Positions 17,024 to 26,581 are shown, counted from the stretch's first letter. The stretch: DNA of 64,000 nt from Gammaproteobacteria bacterium (GCA_024235135.1 JACKMZ010000009.1:1-64000); one strand, 5' to 3'. The notes: generated by a model from the letters alone, not told the origin. Numbers and translations are program-made.

Positions 17024-18151
17024 TTACAGCATCATGCCCTTGTCGATTTCCTCGTTGAGCGACAGGGCGTCATTGCGTGTGTTGGTCGCCATGCCTTCGT
17101 GCAGGCGGATCTTCAAGCCGACGTTGTTGCGGGAATCGGCGTTCTTGATCGCTTCTTCCTTGGAGATTTTGCCGTTTTTGTAGAGTTCGAACAAAGCCTG
17201 GTCGAAGGTGATCATGCCGCCCTCGGTCCCCTGCTCCATCGCATCCTTAACATAATCGATCTTGCCCTTCTGAATCAGATCGGCGATGTACGGGGTGTTG
17301 AGCAACACCTCCACCGCGGGCACTAGACCGCCGTCCAACCCGCGAATCAGGCGTTGGGACACGATGGCCCGTAGATTGAGGGACAAATCCATCAGCAATT
17401 GGGCGCGTGCATCCTCCGGGAAGAAGTTGACGATGCGTTCCAAGGCGCCGTTGGCGTTGTTCGAATGCAGGGTGGACAGGCACAGATGGCCTGTTTCAGC
17501 ATAGGACATGGCGTATTTCATGACTTCGCGGGAGCGAATTTCACCGATCAGAATCACGTCCGGCGCCTCGCGCATGGCGCTTCTCAGCGCATTCTCGAAA
17601 TCGTGCGTGTCGATGCCGATTTCCCGCTGACCGATGATGGATTTCTTGTGCTGATGGGTAAATTCGATGGGGTCTTCGATAGTCAGGATGTGGCCTGGCG
17701 AGCTGGTATTGCGGTGATCGATCATGGCCGCCAATGTGGTGGACTTACCGGAACCGGTGGCGCCGACCATCAGTATCAGGCCGCGTTTTTCCATGACCAA
17801 CTTGCGCAACAAGGTCGGCAGTCCCAATTCCTCGACCTGGGGAATTTCGCCCTTGATGTAGCGGACCACCATGGAGGTTTCACCGCGCTGCTTGAAAACG
17901 TTGGCGCGAAAACGCCCGACCCCCTGTAGCGGAATCGCGAAATTCAGTTCCCATTCCTGTTCGAATTCCTTGATCTGATCGTCTTTCATGACCGAATAGG
18001 CGATTTCTCGGGGTTGGCCGGGCATCAACGCCTTGTTGCCAACGGCCCTGACGACGCCGTCGATCTTGATATGAACAGGGGCGCCGACGTAGAAGAACAG
18101 GTCGGAGGCGTTTTTGTCCACCATCAGTTTAAGATAGGGGGTGATATCCAT
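17024..18151 (-). CDS. pilU: Type IV pilus retraction ATPase PilU
   Basis: A 375-residue secretion-type ATPase. The N-terminal PAS-like domain begins MDITPYLKLMVDKNASDLFF. Walker A is GATGSGKSTT, the Asp box is ILTIEDPIEFTH, Walker B is DVILIGEIRSREVM, and the His box is GHLCLSTLHSNNANGALERI. The PilU-type features (LEELGLPTLLRKL near the N-domain and an extended C-terminus with GGMITFDQALFELYKNGKIS) separate it from PilT. PilU assists PilT in pilus depolymerisation. No pilT is in view; pilT and pilU are commonly neighbours, so its absence here is worth noting. Confidence 0.93.
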   Translation of the reverse strand: MDITPYLKLMVDKNASDLFFYVGAPVHIKIDGVVRAVGNKALMPGQPREIAYSVMKDDQIKEFEQEWELNFAIPLQGVGRFRANVFKQRGETSMVVRYIKGEIPQVEELGLPTLLRKLVMEKRGLILMVGATGSGKSTTLAAMIDHRNTSSPGHILTIEDPIEFTHQHKKSIIGQREIGIDTHDFENALRSAMREAPDVILIGEIRSREVMKYAMSYAETGHLCLSTLHSNNANGALERIVNFFPEDARAQLLMDLSLNLRAIVSQRLIRGLDGGLVPAVEVLLNTPYIADLIQKGKIDYVKDAMEQGTEGGMITFDQALFELYKNGKISKEEAIKNADSRNNVGLKIRLHEGMATNTRNDALSLNEEIDKGMML

Positions 18152-18348
18152 GATTCTCTCCGTTAGGTCTGATTAGGGTGAGGAACCACATTCCAGATAA
18201 AGTGAGTAGGCACAAAAGCGAATTTTGAGGCTTAGTTTTGTCAACCCATAACCAGGCTTACAAATACCATACCAGTTGTTCCGCCAGTACCCGGTATCTT
18301 GCTTTCCCCCTATCCGGCCGCTCCCGCGCTCGTATCGGGTTACATCGT

Positions 18349-19749
18349 TTATCTGAGACGATTCAAACCGTTAAGCGCCGCTACGCGATACGCTTCAGCC
18401 ATCGTGGGATAATTGAAGGTGGTGTTCACGAAATAAAGCAGGGAATTGGCATCGCCCTTTTGGGACATGATCGCCTGACCAATGTGGACAATTTCCGATG
18501 CTTGATTGCCGAAACAATGAATACCCAACAGCTCCAGCGTCTCGCGGTGGAAGAGGATCTTCAACATGCCCAGTGTCTTGCCCGTAATCTGGGCGCGCGC
18601 CAAATTTCTGAACCAGGCATGTCCAACCTCATAAGGAACACTGGCTTCGGTCAGTTCTCTCTCGGTACGGCCGATTGAGCTGATTTCGGGGGAAGTATAG
18701 ATGCCGGTGGGAATGCTCTCCACCAAACGATACTCACAACGCCCTTCCACGATGTGAATGCCGGCGAATCGGCCCTGGTCATAGGCGGCGCTGGCCAGGC
18801 TGGGATAGCCGATCACGTCGCCGACCGCGTAGATATGCGGCAGGGCGGTCTGATAGTCGGCGTTGATCTGCAGTTGGCCACGGCCATCGGGAACGATGCC
18901 CAACTTCTCCAGGCCCATGTCCTGGGTATTACCGGTGCGACCGTTGGCCCACAAAAGAATATCGTTCGCGATGGTTTTGCCCGATTTCAATTGCACGGTA
19001 ACGCGTTCGGGCTTGCATTCCACGGATTCGTAGGTTTCGTTGTTGCGGATGATGACACTCTGATCGCGCAAGTGGTAACTGAGCGCATGGGCGATTTCAT
19101 CGTCCAGAAACGACAAGAGCCGCGACCGGGTATTGATGAGATCGACTTTGCAGCCCATGCTGCCGAAGATGCTGGCGTATTCGCAACCGATCACCCCGGC
19201 TCCGTAAATAGTCACGGTGCGCGGCGTATTGCTCATGCCGAGTATCGTATCGCTGTCGTAGATGTGCGGGTGGCTGAAGTCCACATCGGCCGGATGATAG
19301 GGCCGTGAGCCGGTGGCGATCACGAAGTGCTCCGCGCTGAGCCGGAGAACAGGCCGCCCATCCTGTGGCTGAACTTCCAGGGTATGCGCATCATGGAAAC
19401 GGGCGTGGCCATGAAACACCGATACCTGATTACGGTCGTAGAAATCCTGCCGCATGATGACCTGTTGGTCGATCACCGATTGCGCATTGCGGAGCATGTC
19501 GGGAAAGGCGGGACGCATGAAGCCACCCGTTCGCCGGATGTAAGGATTGCGATTACTTTCCATGATCTGGCCGATGGCTTGGCGCAGCGTCTTGGAAGGT
19601 ATGGTTCCCCAATGCGTGCAACCGCCTCCGACCCGTTCGTGTCGTTCGATCACCGCCACCGATTTGCCAGCCTTGACGATGCTCATGGCGGCGCCTTCGC
19701 CGCCAGGCCCGGTACCGATGACAATGACATCGAATGAGTTGGCGCGCAT
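18349..19749 (-). CDS. sthA: Soluble pyridine nucleotide transhydrogenase
   Basis: A 466-residue flavoprotein of the disulfide-reductase superfamily. The FAD site is VIVIGTGPGGEGAAMSI, followed by VGGGCTHWGTIPSKTLR. The position of the second redox Cys in lipoamide dehydrogenase (CLNVGC) is Thr here, as in known SthA proteins, so it cannot act as a disulfide reductase. The NAD site is VTIYGAGVIGCEYASIFG and the second FAD motif is HIYAVGDVIGYPSLASAAYDQGR. SthA moves hydride between NADPH and NAD+ in the cytosol. It stands alone. Confidence 0.95.
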   Translation of the reverse strand: MRANSFDVIVIGTGPGGEGAAMSIVKAGKSVAVIERHERVGGGCTHWGTIPSKTLRQAIGQIMESNRNPYIRRTGGFMRPAFPDMLRNAQSVIDQQVIMRQDFYDRNQVSVFHGHARFHDAHTLEVQPQDGRPVLRLSAEHFVIATGSRPYHPADVDFSHPHIYDSDTILGMSNTPRTVTIYGAGVIGCEYASIFGSMGCKVDLINTRSRLLSFLDDEIAHALSYHLRDQSVIIRNNETYESVECKPERVTVQLKSGKTIANDILLWANGRTGNTQDMGLEKLGIVPDGRGQLQINADYQTALPHIYAVGDVIGYPSLASAAYDQGRFAGIHIVEGRCEYRLVESIPTGIYTSPEISSIGRTERELTEASVPYEVGHAWFRNLARAQITGKTLGMLKILFHRETLELLGIHCFGNQASEIVHIGQAIMSQKGDANSLLYFVNTTFNYPTMAEAYRVAALNGLNRLR

Positions 19750-19838
19750 GAGTTTCTCCCGCTGGTTAGTCTAGCCCTAGGCTGAGTGAGCTTTTGCAGG
19801 GGCCATCGGATAACGCCGAGTCAACGGTGGGCTACTGC

Positions 19839-21560
19839 CTAAGCCCGCCCTTTGATGTAGCCCAGACTTTCTAATTTTAGAATAATGCGGTGAGCGGCTT
19901 GATCCGGAGTACATTCCGCCGTATCAATCAGTACTTCGGGTTTGGCGGGCGCCTCATAAGGATCGTTGATACCCGTGAACCCCTGGATGATGCCAGCGCG
20001 GGCCTTGGCATACAAGCCCTTGCGATCGCGGGCTTCGCAGACCTCCAGGGCGGTGGCTACGTACACTTCCATGAACCCGCCCACCGGTTCGATCATCTCT
20101 CGCACTTCGCGCCGAGTCGAGGCATAGGGCGCGATAGGCGCGCAGATCGCTATACCGCCGTTTTTGGTGATTTCGCTGGCGACAAAACCAATGCGCAGGA
20201 TATTGATGTTGCGGTGTTCCTTGGAAAATCCCAGTTCGCTCGACAAATGCTTGCGTACGATGTCTCCATCCAGCAAGGTGACGGACCGACCACCCAACTC
20301 CATCAGTTTCGTGACCAGGGCGTTGGCGATAGTGGATTTACCCGCTCCCGAAAGCCCTGTGAAGAACACCGTGAATCCCTGGCGATGGCGCGGTGGGTGC
20401 GTTCTGCGTAATTCCGTGACGACTTCGGGATAGGAGAACCAGTCCGGAATATCCAGGCCCTCCTGAAGGCGTCGTCGAAATTCCGTACCGGAAATCGCCA
20501 ATACCGATTCTTGGGGTTGAACTTCATCGACAGGTACGTATTCCGCCCGTTCCTGCACGTAGACCATTTCCTGAAAGGGGACCATTTGAATGCCGAGTTC
20601 CGCCTGATAGCGGTTCACCAACTCCTGAGCCGCGTAAGGGCCGTAGAAGTCCTGACCCTGACTGTTCTTGCCAGGGCCGGCGTGATCGCGGCCGACGATG
20701 AAGTGCGAACAGCCGTGATTCTTACGAATGATGGCGTGCCACAAGGCTTCCCGCGGACCGGCCATGCGCATAGCCAGATGCAGTAGGCTGAGCGCCGTGG
20801 TTTGTTCCGGAAAGCGTTTGAGCAGATGTTCGTAACAGCGGACCCGTGAATAATGGTCTATGTCGCCCGGCTTGGTCATGCCGACTACCGGGTGAATCAG
20901 CAGGTTGGCTTCGGCGAGTTGGGCGGCGCGGAAAGTCAGTTCCTGATGGGCGCGATGCATGGGATTGCGAGTCTGGAAAGCGACCACCCGTCGCCAGCCC
21001 AGCTTGTTGAACTTGTCCCGCAGTTCCCGCGGAGAATCCCGCAAATGTTTGAAGTCGTAGTGGGTCGGGGGCTCCAGGCCATGTACACGTCCACCCACAT
21101 ACCAGGAATGGGTTTTACGCAACAGATAATCGACACCGGGATGGTCGGAATCGGTGGTTCCGAACACAGCCAAGGCTTCCTGCTCTTTGTCGGGTTGCCA
21201 GACGTCGGTCACCTCCAGAACGGCGAGCAACACGCCTTCCGGATCGTACAGGGCCAGCCGGCTACCTGCGCTCAGCGTGTCGGCGACCGCCGCAGTCACG
21301 TCCAACATGATGGGCATGGGCCACAGCGTACCGTTGGCCAGACGCATATCCGTCAGCACACTCAGGTAATCTTCCCGACCCAGGAAACCGGTCAATGGAG
21401 AAAAGGCGCCATTGAGCAGCAGCTCCAAGTCGCAGATCTGGCGATGGGTCAAATTCCAAGAGTGATACTCGTGGGCCCGTTGCTTTTCCACCTCGGTATC
21501 TTCAGGGGACAACAACAGATGGGTGAGTACACCGCCATGCGGCTGAATGAGATTGGTCAT
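19839..21560 (-). CDS. Bifunctional ATP sulfurylase / APS kinase
   Basis: A 573-residue fusion. Residues 1-390 are a homo-oligomeric (Sat-type) ATP sulfurylase with VVAFQTRNPMHRAHQELTFR, HPVVGMTKPGDIDHYSRVRC and IVGRDHAGPGKNSQGQDFYG. Residues 395-573 are an APS kinase with P-loop GLSGAGKSTIANAL, LLDGDIVRKHLSSELGFSKE and GFTGINDPYEAP. One chain thus turns sulfate into APS and then PAPS. This differs from the CysDN plus CysC system of enteric bacteria. It belongs with the upstream cysZ functionally. It is monocistronic or the last gene after a gap of about 130 bp. Confidence 0.95.
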   Translation of the reverse strand: MTNLIQPHGGVLTHLLLSPEDTEVEKQRAHEYHSWNLTHRQICDLELLLNGAFSPLTGFLGREDYLSVLTDMRLANGTLWPMPIMLDVTAAVADTLSAGSRLALYDPEGVLLAVLEVTDVWQPDKEQEALAVFGTTDSDHPGVDYLLRKTHSWYVGGRVHGLEPPTHYDFKHLRDSPRELRDKFNKLGWRRVVAFQTRNPMHRAHQELTFRAAQLAEANLLIHPVVGMTKPGDIDHYSRVRCYEHLLKRFPEQTTALSLLHLAMRMAGPREALWHAIIRKNHGCSHFIVGRDHAGPGKNSQGQDFYGPYAAQELVNRYQAELGIQMVPFQEMVYVQERAEYVPVDEVQPQESVLAISGTEFRRRLQEGLDIPDWFSYPEVVTELRRTHPPRHRQGFTVFFTGLSGAGKSTIANALVTKLMELGGRSVTLLDGDIVRKHLSSELGFSKEHRNINILRIGFVASEITKNGGIAICAPIAPYASTRREVREMIEPVGGFMEVYVATALEVCEARDRKGLYAKARAGIIQGFTGINDPYEAPAKPEVLIDTAECTPDQAAHRIILKLESLGYIKGRA

Positions 21561-21690
21561 GCTGTGCTCGCTATACAGGGATTGAATCGAGAAATAGGGA
21601 GTGTTTGCGTTTGGGTATTCAGGGATCGAGCGCGAATGCGAGAGGATCGGGCAAGCCGATGCCGGGTGTTTCCGTAATCATATCCTGCTT

Positions 21691-22812
21691 TCAAGGGTTG
21701 CTGGCGAGCCAGCAACGCACGCCTGTATAGGTCTTCCTGGCTATTTCGAACAGGATGAGGCCGATCACCAGACCCAGGCTGTCGATAAGCCAATCACTGA
21801 ACTGTGGCACACGTCCTTCCACGAAAAATTGCAGGACCTCGCTGATCAATGCCAGTAGCAGCAACCCGCATAACAACTTGGCGTGCCCTTGCCGGGGGTG
21901 CGCCCACCGTAGGGCAAAGGCGAGCAGTCCGAACAGCAGCAAATGTCCCAGCTTGCTGATCAGAGCCGGGTCTCCATGGCGATCGGCATCCGCGAGAAAA
22001 CCCAGCCGAGGCGCCCAGTGAAGGATCAAGGCTTCGATATCCGTTTCCAGTATCAGTTTTGTTTCGACCGGGATGAGCGTGCCCATGAAAATGCCAGCGA
22101 TCGCCCCATAAATCAACAAATAGGGTGGGTTCAAGCGCCATTGGTCACGATAGGACAGCGCTAGCCACAACAGCGCGATGCCCCACAGGATCATGCCCAA
22201 TTTTTGGTAAATGGGGTAGTAACCCTGTTCTTCCACGGCCCGCAGACTGAGATGCCGGGCCGATAAGCTCCCGGTGGCGCCGATCAATTGCAGGCCAACC
22301 TGGACTTGGTGGGCCGTCGTAGGTACGTGGAAGTCGGCCTGATAGATTTGCCAGGTGTGCGTACCTACCAGGTCGGCCACGATATGGGGTACCCGCAGCA
22401 TGTGTTCGGCAGTATCGAAGCTGGCTAGCACCAACCGTCCTTTGTGCCAGAATCGTTCGCCGGGCCGAATGTCATCGGCTTTGAGTTCTCCAGACAGGCG
22501 CAATAAACGATAGCGCTGGGGTTCGCCTAGCCATTGGCGTACCGCCACACCGGCACCGCGTTCTTTTTCTCCGGCGTGCAGAGTGATTTCGCCCGGCCCG
22601 GTGATGACGGCGCTGCCCAGCCCCGTCAGATCCCAATGCGTGAAACCCGCCTGGAAGCCAGGGTCAACCAGCAGTTCGGGACCCACGGCGGTATAGCGGT
22701 CATAAAATTTGAAAAAGCCCAATGTGCCGATGATCAACGCCATCAACACTAACCAGCGAATATCAAGCGGAAAGGAAAAGCCCAGGGGAAGATCTGAAAA
22801 GCGGGCAGTCAT
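21691..22812 (-). CDS. VanZ-domain membrane protein with extracytoplasmic jelly-roll-like region
   Basis: A 373-residue protein. There is one transmembrane segment at about 20-38 (LVLMALIIGTLGFFKFY). A soluble region of about 180 residues (LLVDPGFQAGFTHWDLTG ... HQVQVGLQLIGATGSLSARHLSLR) is reminiscent of carbohydrate-binding/discoidin-like beta folds (inference). Four or more C-terminal transmembrane helices form a VanZ-like domain containing LISEVLQFFVEGRVPQFSDWLIDSLG. The VanZ family signature E-x-x-Q-x-F-x-x-x-R-x-x-x-x-x-D is present. The ATG at 22812 overlaps the manB stop by one base (TGATG), so it is coupled to sugar-nucleotide synthesis. Its function is unknown; a role in polysaccharide export or surface glycans is plausible. 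Confidence 0.8.
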   Translation of the reverse strand: MTARFSDLPLGFSFPLDIRWLVLMALIIGTLGFFKFYDRYTAVGPELLVDPGFQAGFTHWDLTGLGSAVITGPGEITLHAGEKERGAGVAVRQWLGEPQRYRLLRLSGELKADDIRPGERFWHKGRLVLASFDTAEHMLRVPHIVADLVGTHTWQIYQADFHVPTTAHQVQVGLQLIGATGSLSARHLSLRAVEEQGYYPIYQKLGMILWGIALLWLALSYRDQWRLNPPYLLIYGAIAGIFMGTLIPVETKLILETDIEALILHWAPRLGFLADADRHGDPALISKLGHLLLFGLLAFALRWAHPRQGHAKLLCGLLLLALISEVLQFFVEGRVPQFSDWLIDSLGLVIGLILFEIARKTYTGVRCWLASNP

Positions 22813-24158
22813 CAGCCGGTAATGAGCTTGCGCAACTCCTCGGTGCGCTGTTCGAGCAGTGCAGGGTCGGCACGGGTTTCCACGTTGAGCCGCAACAGGG
22901 GTTCGGTGTTGGATGCTCGCAAATTGAACCGCCACTGGGGAAATTCGACGCTGACGCCGTCGGTGTAATCCAGTTTGGGGTTCTGGCTTTGATAGACGCC
23001 GAGTATCCGCTGTATTGCCGCCTGGACATCCTCGACCCGGAAATTGATCTCCCCACTGCAGGGAAACGCCTGCATGGCCGCCGCTACCAACTCGGACAAG
23101 CGGGCTCCCTGGCATAGCCGTTCGGCGATCAGCAACCACGGGATCATGCCGCTATCGCAATAGGCGAAATGACGGAAATAGTGGTGGGCGCTCATTTCCC
23201 CACCATACAGGGCGTCTTCCACACGCATCCGTTCCTTGATGAATGCGTGGCCGGTCTTGCTCTGTACCGGTTGGCCGCCGTGGGCGCGTACGCGTTCCAG
23301 GGTATTCCAGGTCAGCCGGGGATCATGGATGATCCGGGAGCCAGGATTTTTCTCCAAGAGAATTTCCGCTAGCAGGCCCACCAAATAATAGCCCTCGATG
23401 AAGCCACCCTGCTCATCGAAAAAGAAGCAGCGGTCGAAATCGCCGTCCCATGCCAAGCCAAGATCAGCGGCTTGATCGATTACGGCCTTATGGGTCGCTT
23501 CCCGACACTCCGGTAGCAGGGGGTTGGGTATGCCGTGTGGAAACCGCCCATCGGGTTCATGGTGGATTTTGTGAAAATGAAACGGCAGATAGGGTTCCAA
23601 CTGGTCGATCACCAAGCCGGCGCCGCCGTTGCCGGCATTGACCACGATCTCCAGGGGTTGCAATGCATCGCGTTGCACGTAACCGAGTAGATGTTCAACG
23701 TAGGCCGATTTGCTGTCCTCCAGAAGGTATCGACCGCGTCGACTGCTGGTGGGATAGCGATGACCCTCAGCCAAGCTGCGGATGGCGTCCAAACCACTGT
23801 CGCCACTGATGGGCCGAGCGCCCTCCCGCACCAGTTTCATGCCGTTGTAGTCCGCGGGGTTGTGGCTGGCGGTGACCATGATGCCCCCGTCGGTCCGGTG
23901 ATGAAAAACGGCGAAATAGATTTCCTCGGTGCCACACAAACCGATGTCCAGAACGTCCACACCGCTGTCCAGCAAACCTTCCACTACGGCTTGACACAAT
24001 TCGGGACTGCTTAAGCGTACATCACGACCTACCGCAACCCGTTGTGGTTGGATGAAAGCGGCATAGGCTCGACCGATTCGATACGCGATTTGCGGATTGA
24101 GCTGGTCGGGCATCCGGCCCCGGATATCGTAGGCTTTGAAACAATTGAGGGTGGCCAT
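22812..24158 (-). CDS. manB: Phosphomannomutase/phosphoglucomutase
   Basis: A 448-residue alpha-D-phosphohexomutase (AlgC/ManB-like). It starts MATLNCFKAYDIRGRMPDQL. The phosphoserine loop is GIMVTASHNPADYNGMK, the metal-binding loop is GLAWDGDFDRCFFFDE, the sugar-specificity loop is GGEMSAHHYFR, and the phosphate-binding end is LRASNTEPLLRLNVE. The GEMSAHH signature supports mannose/glucose phosphate use. The frame is open 12 codons further upstream, but the chosen ATG gives the family N-terminus. It follows manC by about 38 bp and overlaps the VanZ gene by one base. Confidence 0.94.
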   Translation of the reverse strand: MATLNCFKAYDIRGRMPDQLNPQIAYRIGRAYAAFIQPQRVAVGRDVRLSSPELCQAVVEGLLDSGVDVLDIGLCGTEEIYFAVFHHRTDGGIMVTASHNPADYNGMKLVREGARPISGDSGLDAIRSLAEGHRYPTSSRRGRYLLEDSKSAYVEHLLGYVQRDALQPLEIVVNAGNGGAGLVIDQLEPYLPFHFHKIHHEPDGRFPHGIPNPLLPECREATHKAVIDQAADLGLAWDGDFDRCFFFDEQGGFIEGYYLVGLLAEILLEKNPGSRIIHDPRLTWNTLERVRAHGGQPVQSKTGHAFIKERMRVEDALYGGEMSAHHYFRHFAYCDSGMIPWLLIAERLCQGARLSELVAAAMQAFPCSGEINFRVEDVQAAIQRILGVYQSQNPKLDYTDGVSVEFPQWRFNLRASNTEPLLRLNVETRADPALLEQRTEELRKLITG

Positions 24159-24196
24159 GGGAATTGCTATTGCGAGGGTCGGTGTCGCCGACAAGA

Positions 24197-25612
24197 TCAG
24201 GGTGTGGATTGCCGGCCATAAGCGTCATCGAACCGGACGATGTCATCCTCTTCCAGATAGCTACCGGATTGCACCTCGATCAACTCCAAGGGAATTTTCC
24301 CTGGGTTTTCCAGGCGGTGCAGGGTGCCGACAGGAATATAAGTCGACTGATTCTCGCTCAGCAAGAATACTTCGTCGCCTCGCGTGACGCGCGCCGTGCC
24401 TCTGACGACCGTCCAATGTTCTGCCCGGTGATGGTGCATTTGCAGGGACAGGCTAGCACCCGGATTGACCGTGATGTGTTTGACCTGGAAACGTGCGGCG
24501 GTATCTATCGAATCATAACTACCCCAAGGCCGATAGACCTTTCGGTGGGTGCGATATTCCGGGCGTTGTTCCTCCTGTAGCCGGGTAACGATCTGTTTGA
24601 CATCCTGAACCTGTGATTTATGAGCGACCAATACGGCGTCGCTGGTTTCGATGACGATCAGGTCATCAACACCCAGGGTGGCGACCAAACGGTCCGAGGA
24701 ATAGACATAGGAATCGCGCGTTGCAAGGGTTACGACATCACCCCGTAAGCTGTTGCCGTTGGCGTCGTGTTCGCCCACTTCCCAGAGCGCCGACCAGGAA
24801 CCGATGTCACTCCAGGCCACATCCAAGGGTTTGACGACAGCATCGGCCGTTTTTTCCATGATGGCGTAGTCGATAGAATCGCTGGGACAAGTGGTGAAGG
24901 CATCGCGTTCCAGACGCAAGAAATCCAGATCTCGCTGATGAGTGGCGTAGGCCTGCCGGCAAGCCGCCAGTATCGCCGGCGAAAAAAGCTCCAGTTCTTC
25001 CAGAAAACGCGAAGCACGAAACAGAAACATCCCGCTGTTCCAATAATAGTGGCCGGAAGCGACGTACTGTCTTGCGGTGTCCTGGTCCGGTTTTTCCACG
25101 AAGCGTTCTACCGGCGATACCGTGCCGTCCGCCGGTCCGGCCTTGATGTAGCCGTAGCCGGTTTCCGGACTGCGTGGCACGATACCGAAGGTGATCAATT
25201 TGCCCGCCTCGGCATGACCGAGGACCGCCGTCACCGTGTTGCAAAAGGCATCCTGCTCGGTAATGACATGATCAGCGGGCAACACCAGCAGGAGCGGGTC
25301 TTCTCCTTGTTCTAAACTATGAAGCGCAGCGACCGCGACGGCGGGCGCCGTGTTGCGTCCTACGGGCTCCAGAATGATCGCCGCCGGCGATAGCGCGAGA
25401 CTGTGCAGTTGTTCGGCGACCAAGAACCGGTGCGTTTCGTTGCACACCACCACGGGGGCCGTCGCGCCGGGCAAGTGTTGCGCACGTAACACAGTGTTTT
25501 GCAACAAACTTCGGCTATTGGCCAGAGACAAGAACTGTTTGGGGTGAATTTCTCGGGATAATGGCCAAAGGCGACTACCCGTACCACCGGAGAGGACTAC
25601 AGGAACTAGCAT
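24197..25612 (-). CDS. manC: Mannose-1-phosphate guanylyltransferase / mannose-6-phosphate isomerase
   Basis: A 471-residue bifunctional type II PMI/GMP (AlgA/ManC-like). The guanylyltransferase N-domain shows VVLSGGTGSRLWPLSREIHP, LVLPADHVI, VEKPDQDTARQYV, YYWNSGMFLFRAS and DVAWSDIGSWSAL. The isomerase cupin shows HKVYRPWGSYDSI, KHITVNPGASLSLQMHHHRA, EHWTVVRGTARV and LENPGKIPLELIEVQSGSYL. It makes GDP-mannose, the precursor of exopolysaccharide, LPS sugars and GDP-fucose/rhamnose. The start at 25612 was chosen because the family begins M-x-P-V-V-L-S-G-G. It is first in the manC-manB-vanZ-like run. Confidence 0.95.
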   Translation of the reverse strand: MLVPVVLSGGTGSRLWPLSREIHPKQFLSLANSRSLLQNTVLRAQHLPGATAPVVVCNETHRFLVAEQLHSLALSPAAIILEPVGRNTAPAVAVAALHSLEQGEDPLLLVLPADHVITEQDAFCNTVTAVLGHAEAGKLITFGIVPRSPETGYGYIKAGPADGTVSPVERFVEKPDQDTARQYVASGHYYWNSGMFLFRASRFLEELELFSPAILAACRQAYATHQRDLDFLRLERDAFTTCPSDSIDYAIMEKTADAVVKPLDVAWSDIGSWSALWEVGEHDANGNSLRGDVVTLATRDSYVYSSDRLVATLGVDDLIVIETSDAVLVAHKSQVQDVKQIVTRLQEEQRPEYRTHRKVYRPWGSYDSIDTAARFQVKHITVNPGASLSLQMHHHRAEHWTVVRGTARVTRGDEVFLLSENQSTYIPVGTLHRLENPGKIPLELIEVQSGSYLEEDDIVRFDDAYGRQSTP

Positions 25613-25957
25613 GATCGTTGATGTACACCTCAAACGCGCCGGAGGGTTCAAGCCATCCGGTGGAGTTGTGTTATTGGCTGCGATTATACGCTATCCGCAA
25701 GATCCCGTATTACCCTGAAAACCCGACGCTTGCTCTCATCTTTTTGTAGAACGAGGTGGTCTTATGCCTCGAATAGGCGGCCCATTTGGCGAACAGGGTG
25801 TAAGAACTGGCTGAATCCACCCAGCATGCAATAAGAAGCGACCGGTGCTAAGGTGCAGCCCTTCCACAAAGGATTTCCCAATAAGCGATTTCCACGCGGA
25901 TCATTCTCGTATACTCGTTAAACATCCCAGTGATCGTGTGACTATTAGAGTATAAAC
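25613..25957. other. 345-bp divergent intergenic region (manC / TetR)
   Basis: No gene was recognised. It holds the promoters of manC (minus) and the TetR gene (plus). Close to the TetR start, TATACTC (25910-25916) and GAGTATA (25948-25954) form a loose inverted repeat that could be an autoregulatory site, but the arms are far apart and short. Confidence 0.5.
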
Positions 25958-26581
25958 ATGAAAACGCGTGAGCGGATTCTGCTAACCAGCTTGAAGCTGT
26001 TCAATGAGAACGGAGAGCCGAATGTGAGCACCAATCACATTGCGGATGAAATGGATATCAGCCCCGGCAATCTTTATTACCATTTTCGTAACAAGGACGA
26101 CATTATTCTTTCCTTGTTCATGCAGTTCGAAAAGCAGATTTCCGACGCGCTGGAAGCGCCCACGGCACGCGCGTTGAACATGGAGGACATGTGGCTATAT
26201 CTGCATTTGGTATTTGAAAGCATCTGGCAGTACCGCTTTCTCTACAGGGATTTAGACAATATCCTCATGCGGAATAGAAAGGTACGTCTGCGCTTCAAAC
26301 GTATACTGGAACGAAAAATCCGAACGGCGGTGGCCATTTGCAATGGTTTGGTGGATGCGGGAATTATGCACGCCACCACCGAGGAAACCGAAGCCTTGGC
26401 CAATAATATCGCCGTCGTCGCGACGTACTGGCTAAATTATCAGCGTATTCGGACGGACAAGCAGGAGGAGAACGGAGACATAGGGCGTGGCGTGTACCAA
26501 GTCATGACCCTCGTGTCCCCCTTTCTCGTCGAGGAGATGCGCCACCTACTCTATCGCTTGAGCCACGACTACCTGGAGTAG
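25958..26581 (+). CDS. TetR/AcrR family transcriptional regulator
   Basis: A 207-residue regulator. The N-terminal helix-turn-helix occupies about residues 5-50: TRERILLTSLKLFNENGEPN, STNHIADEMDISPGNLYYHF, RNKDDIILSLF. The NLYYHFxNKDDI end is diagnostic of TetR. The C-terminal half is a helical ligand and dimer domain with no assignable ligand; similar proteins in lipid-storing gammaproteobacteria are annotated simply as TetR. It converges on the phasin-patatin-WS/DGAT block, which makes that block a reasonable but unproven target. Confidence 0.9.
   Translation: MKTRERILLTSLKLFNENGEPNVSTNHIADEMDISPGNLYYHFRNKDDIILSLFMQFEKQISDALEAPTARALNMEDMWLYLHLVFESIWQYRFLYRDLDNILMRNRKVRLRFKRILERKIRTAVAICNGLVDAGIMHATTEETEALANNIAVVATYWLNYQRIRTDKQEENGDIGRGVYQVMTLVSPFLVEEMRHLLYRLSHDYLE

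Noticed and set aside
20853..21677. A 274-codon plus-strand frame over the ATP sulfurylase domain
   Set aside because: Antisense to conserved sulfurylase motifs; composition and lack of any domain show it is a shadow frame.
22813..23139. Long N-terminal extension of the VanZ-domain protein
   Set aside because: The open frame runs back into manB, but the ATG at 22812 gives a normal signal-anchor and the TGATG coupling typical of this operon style.
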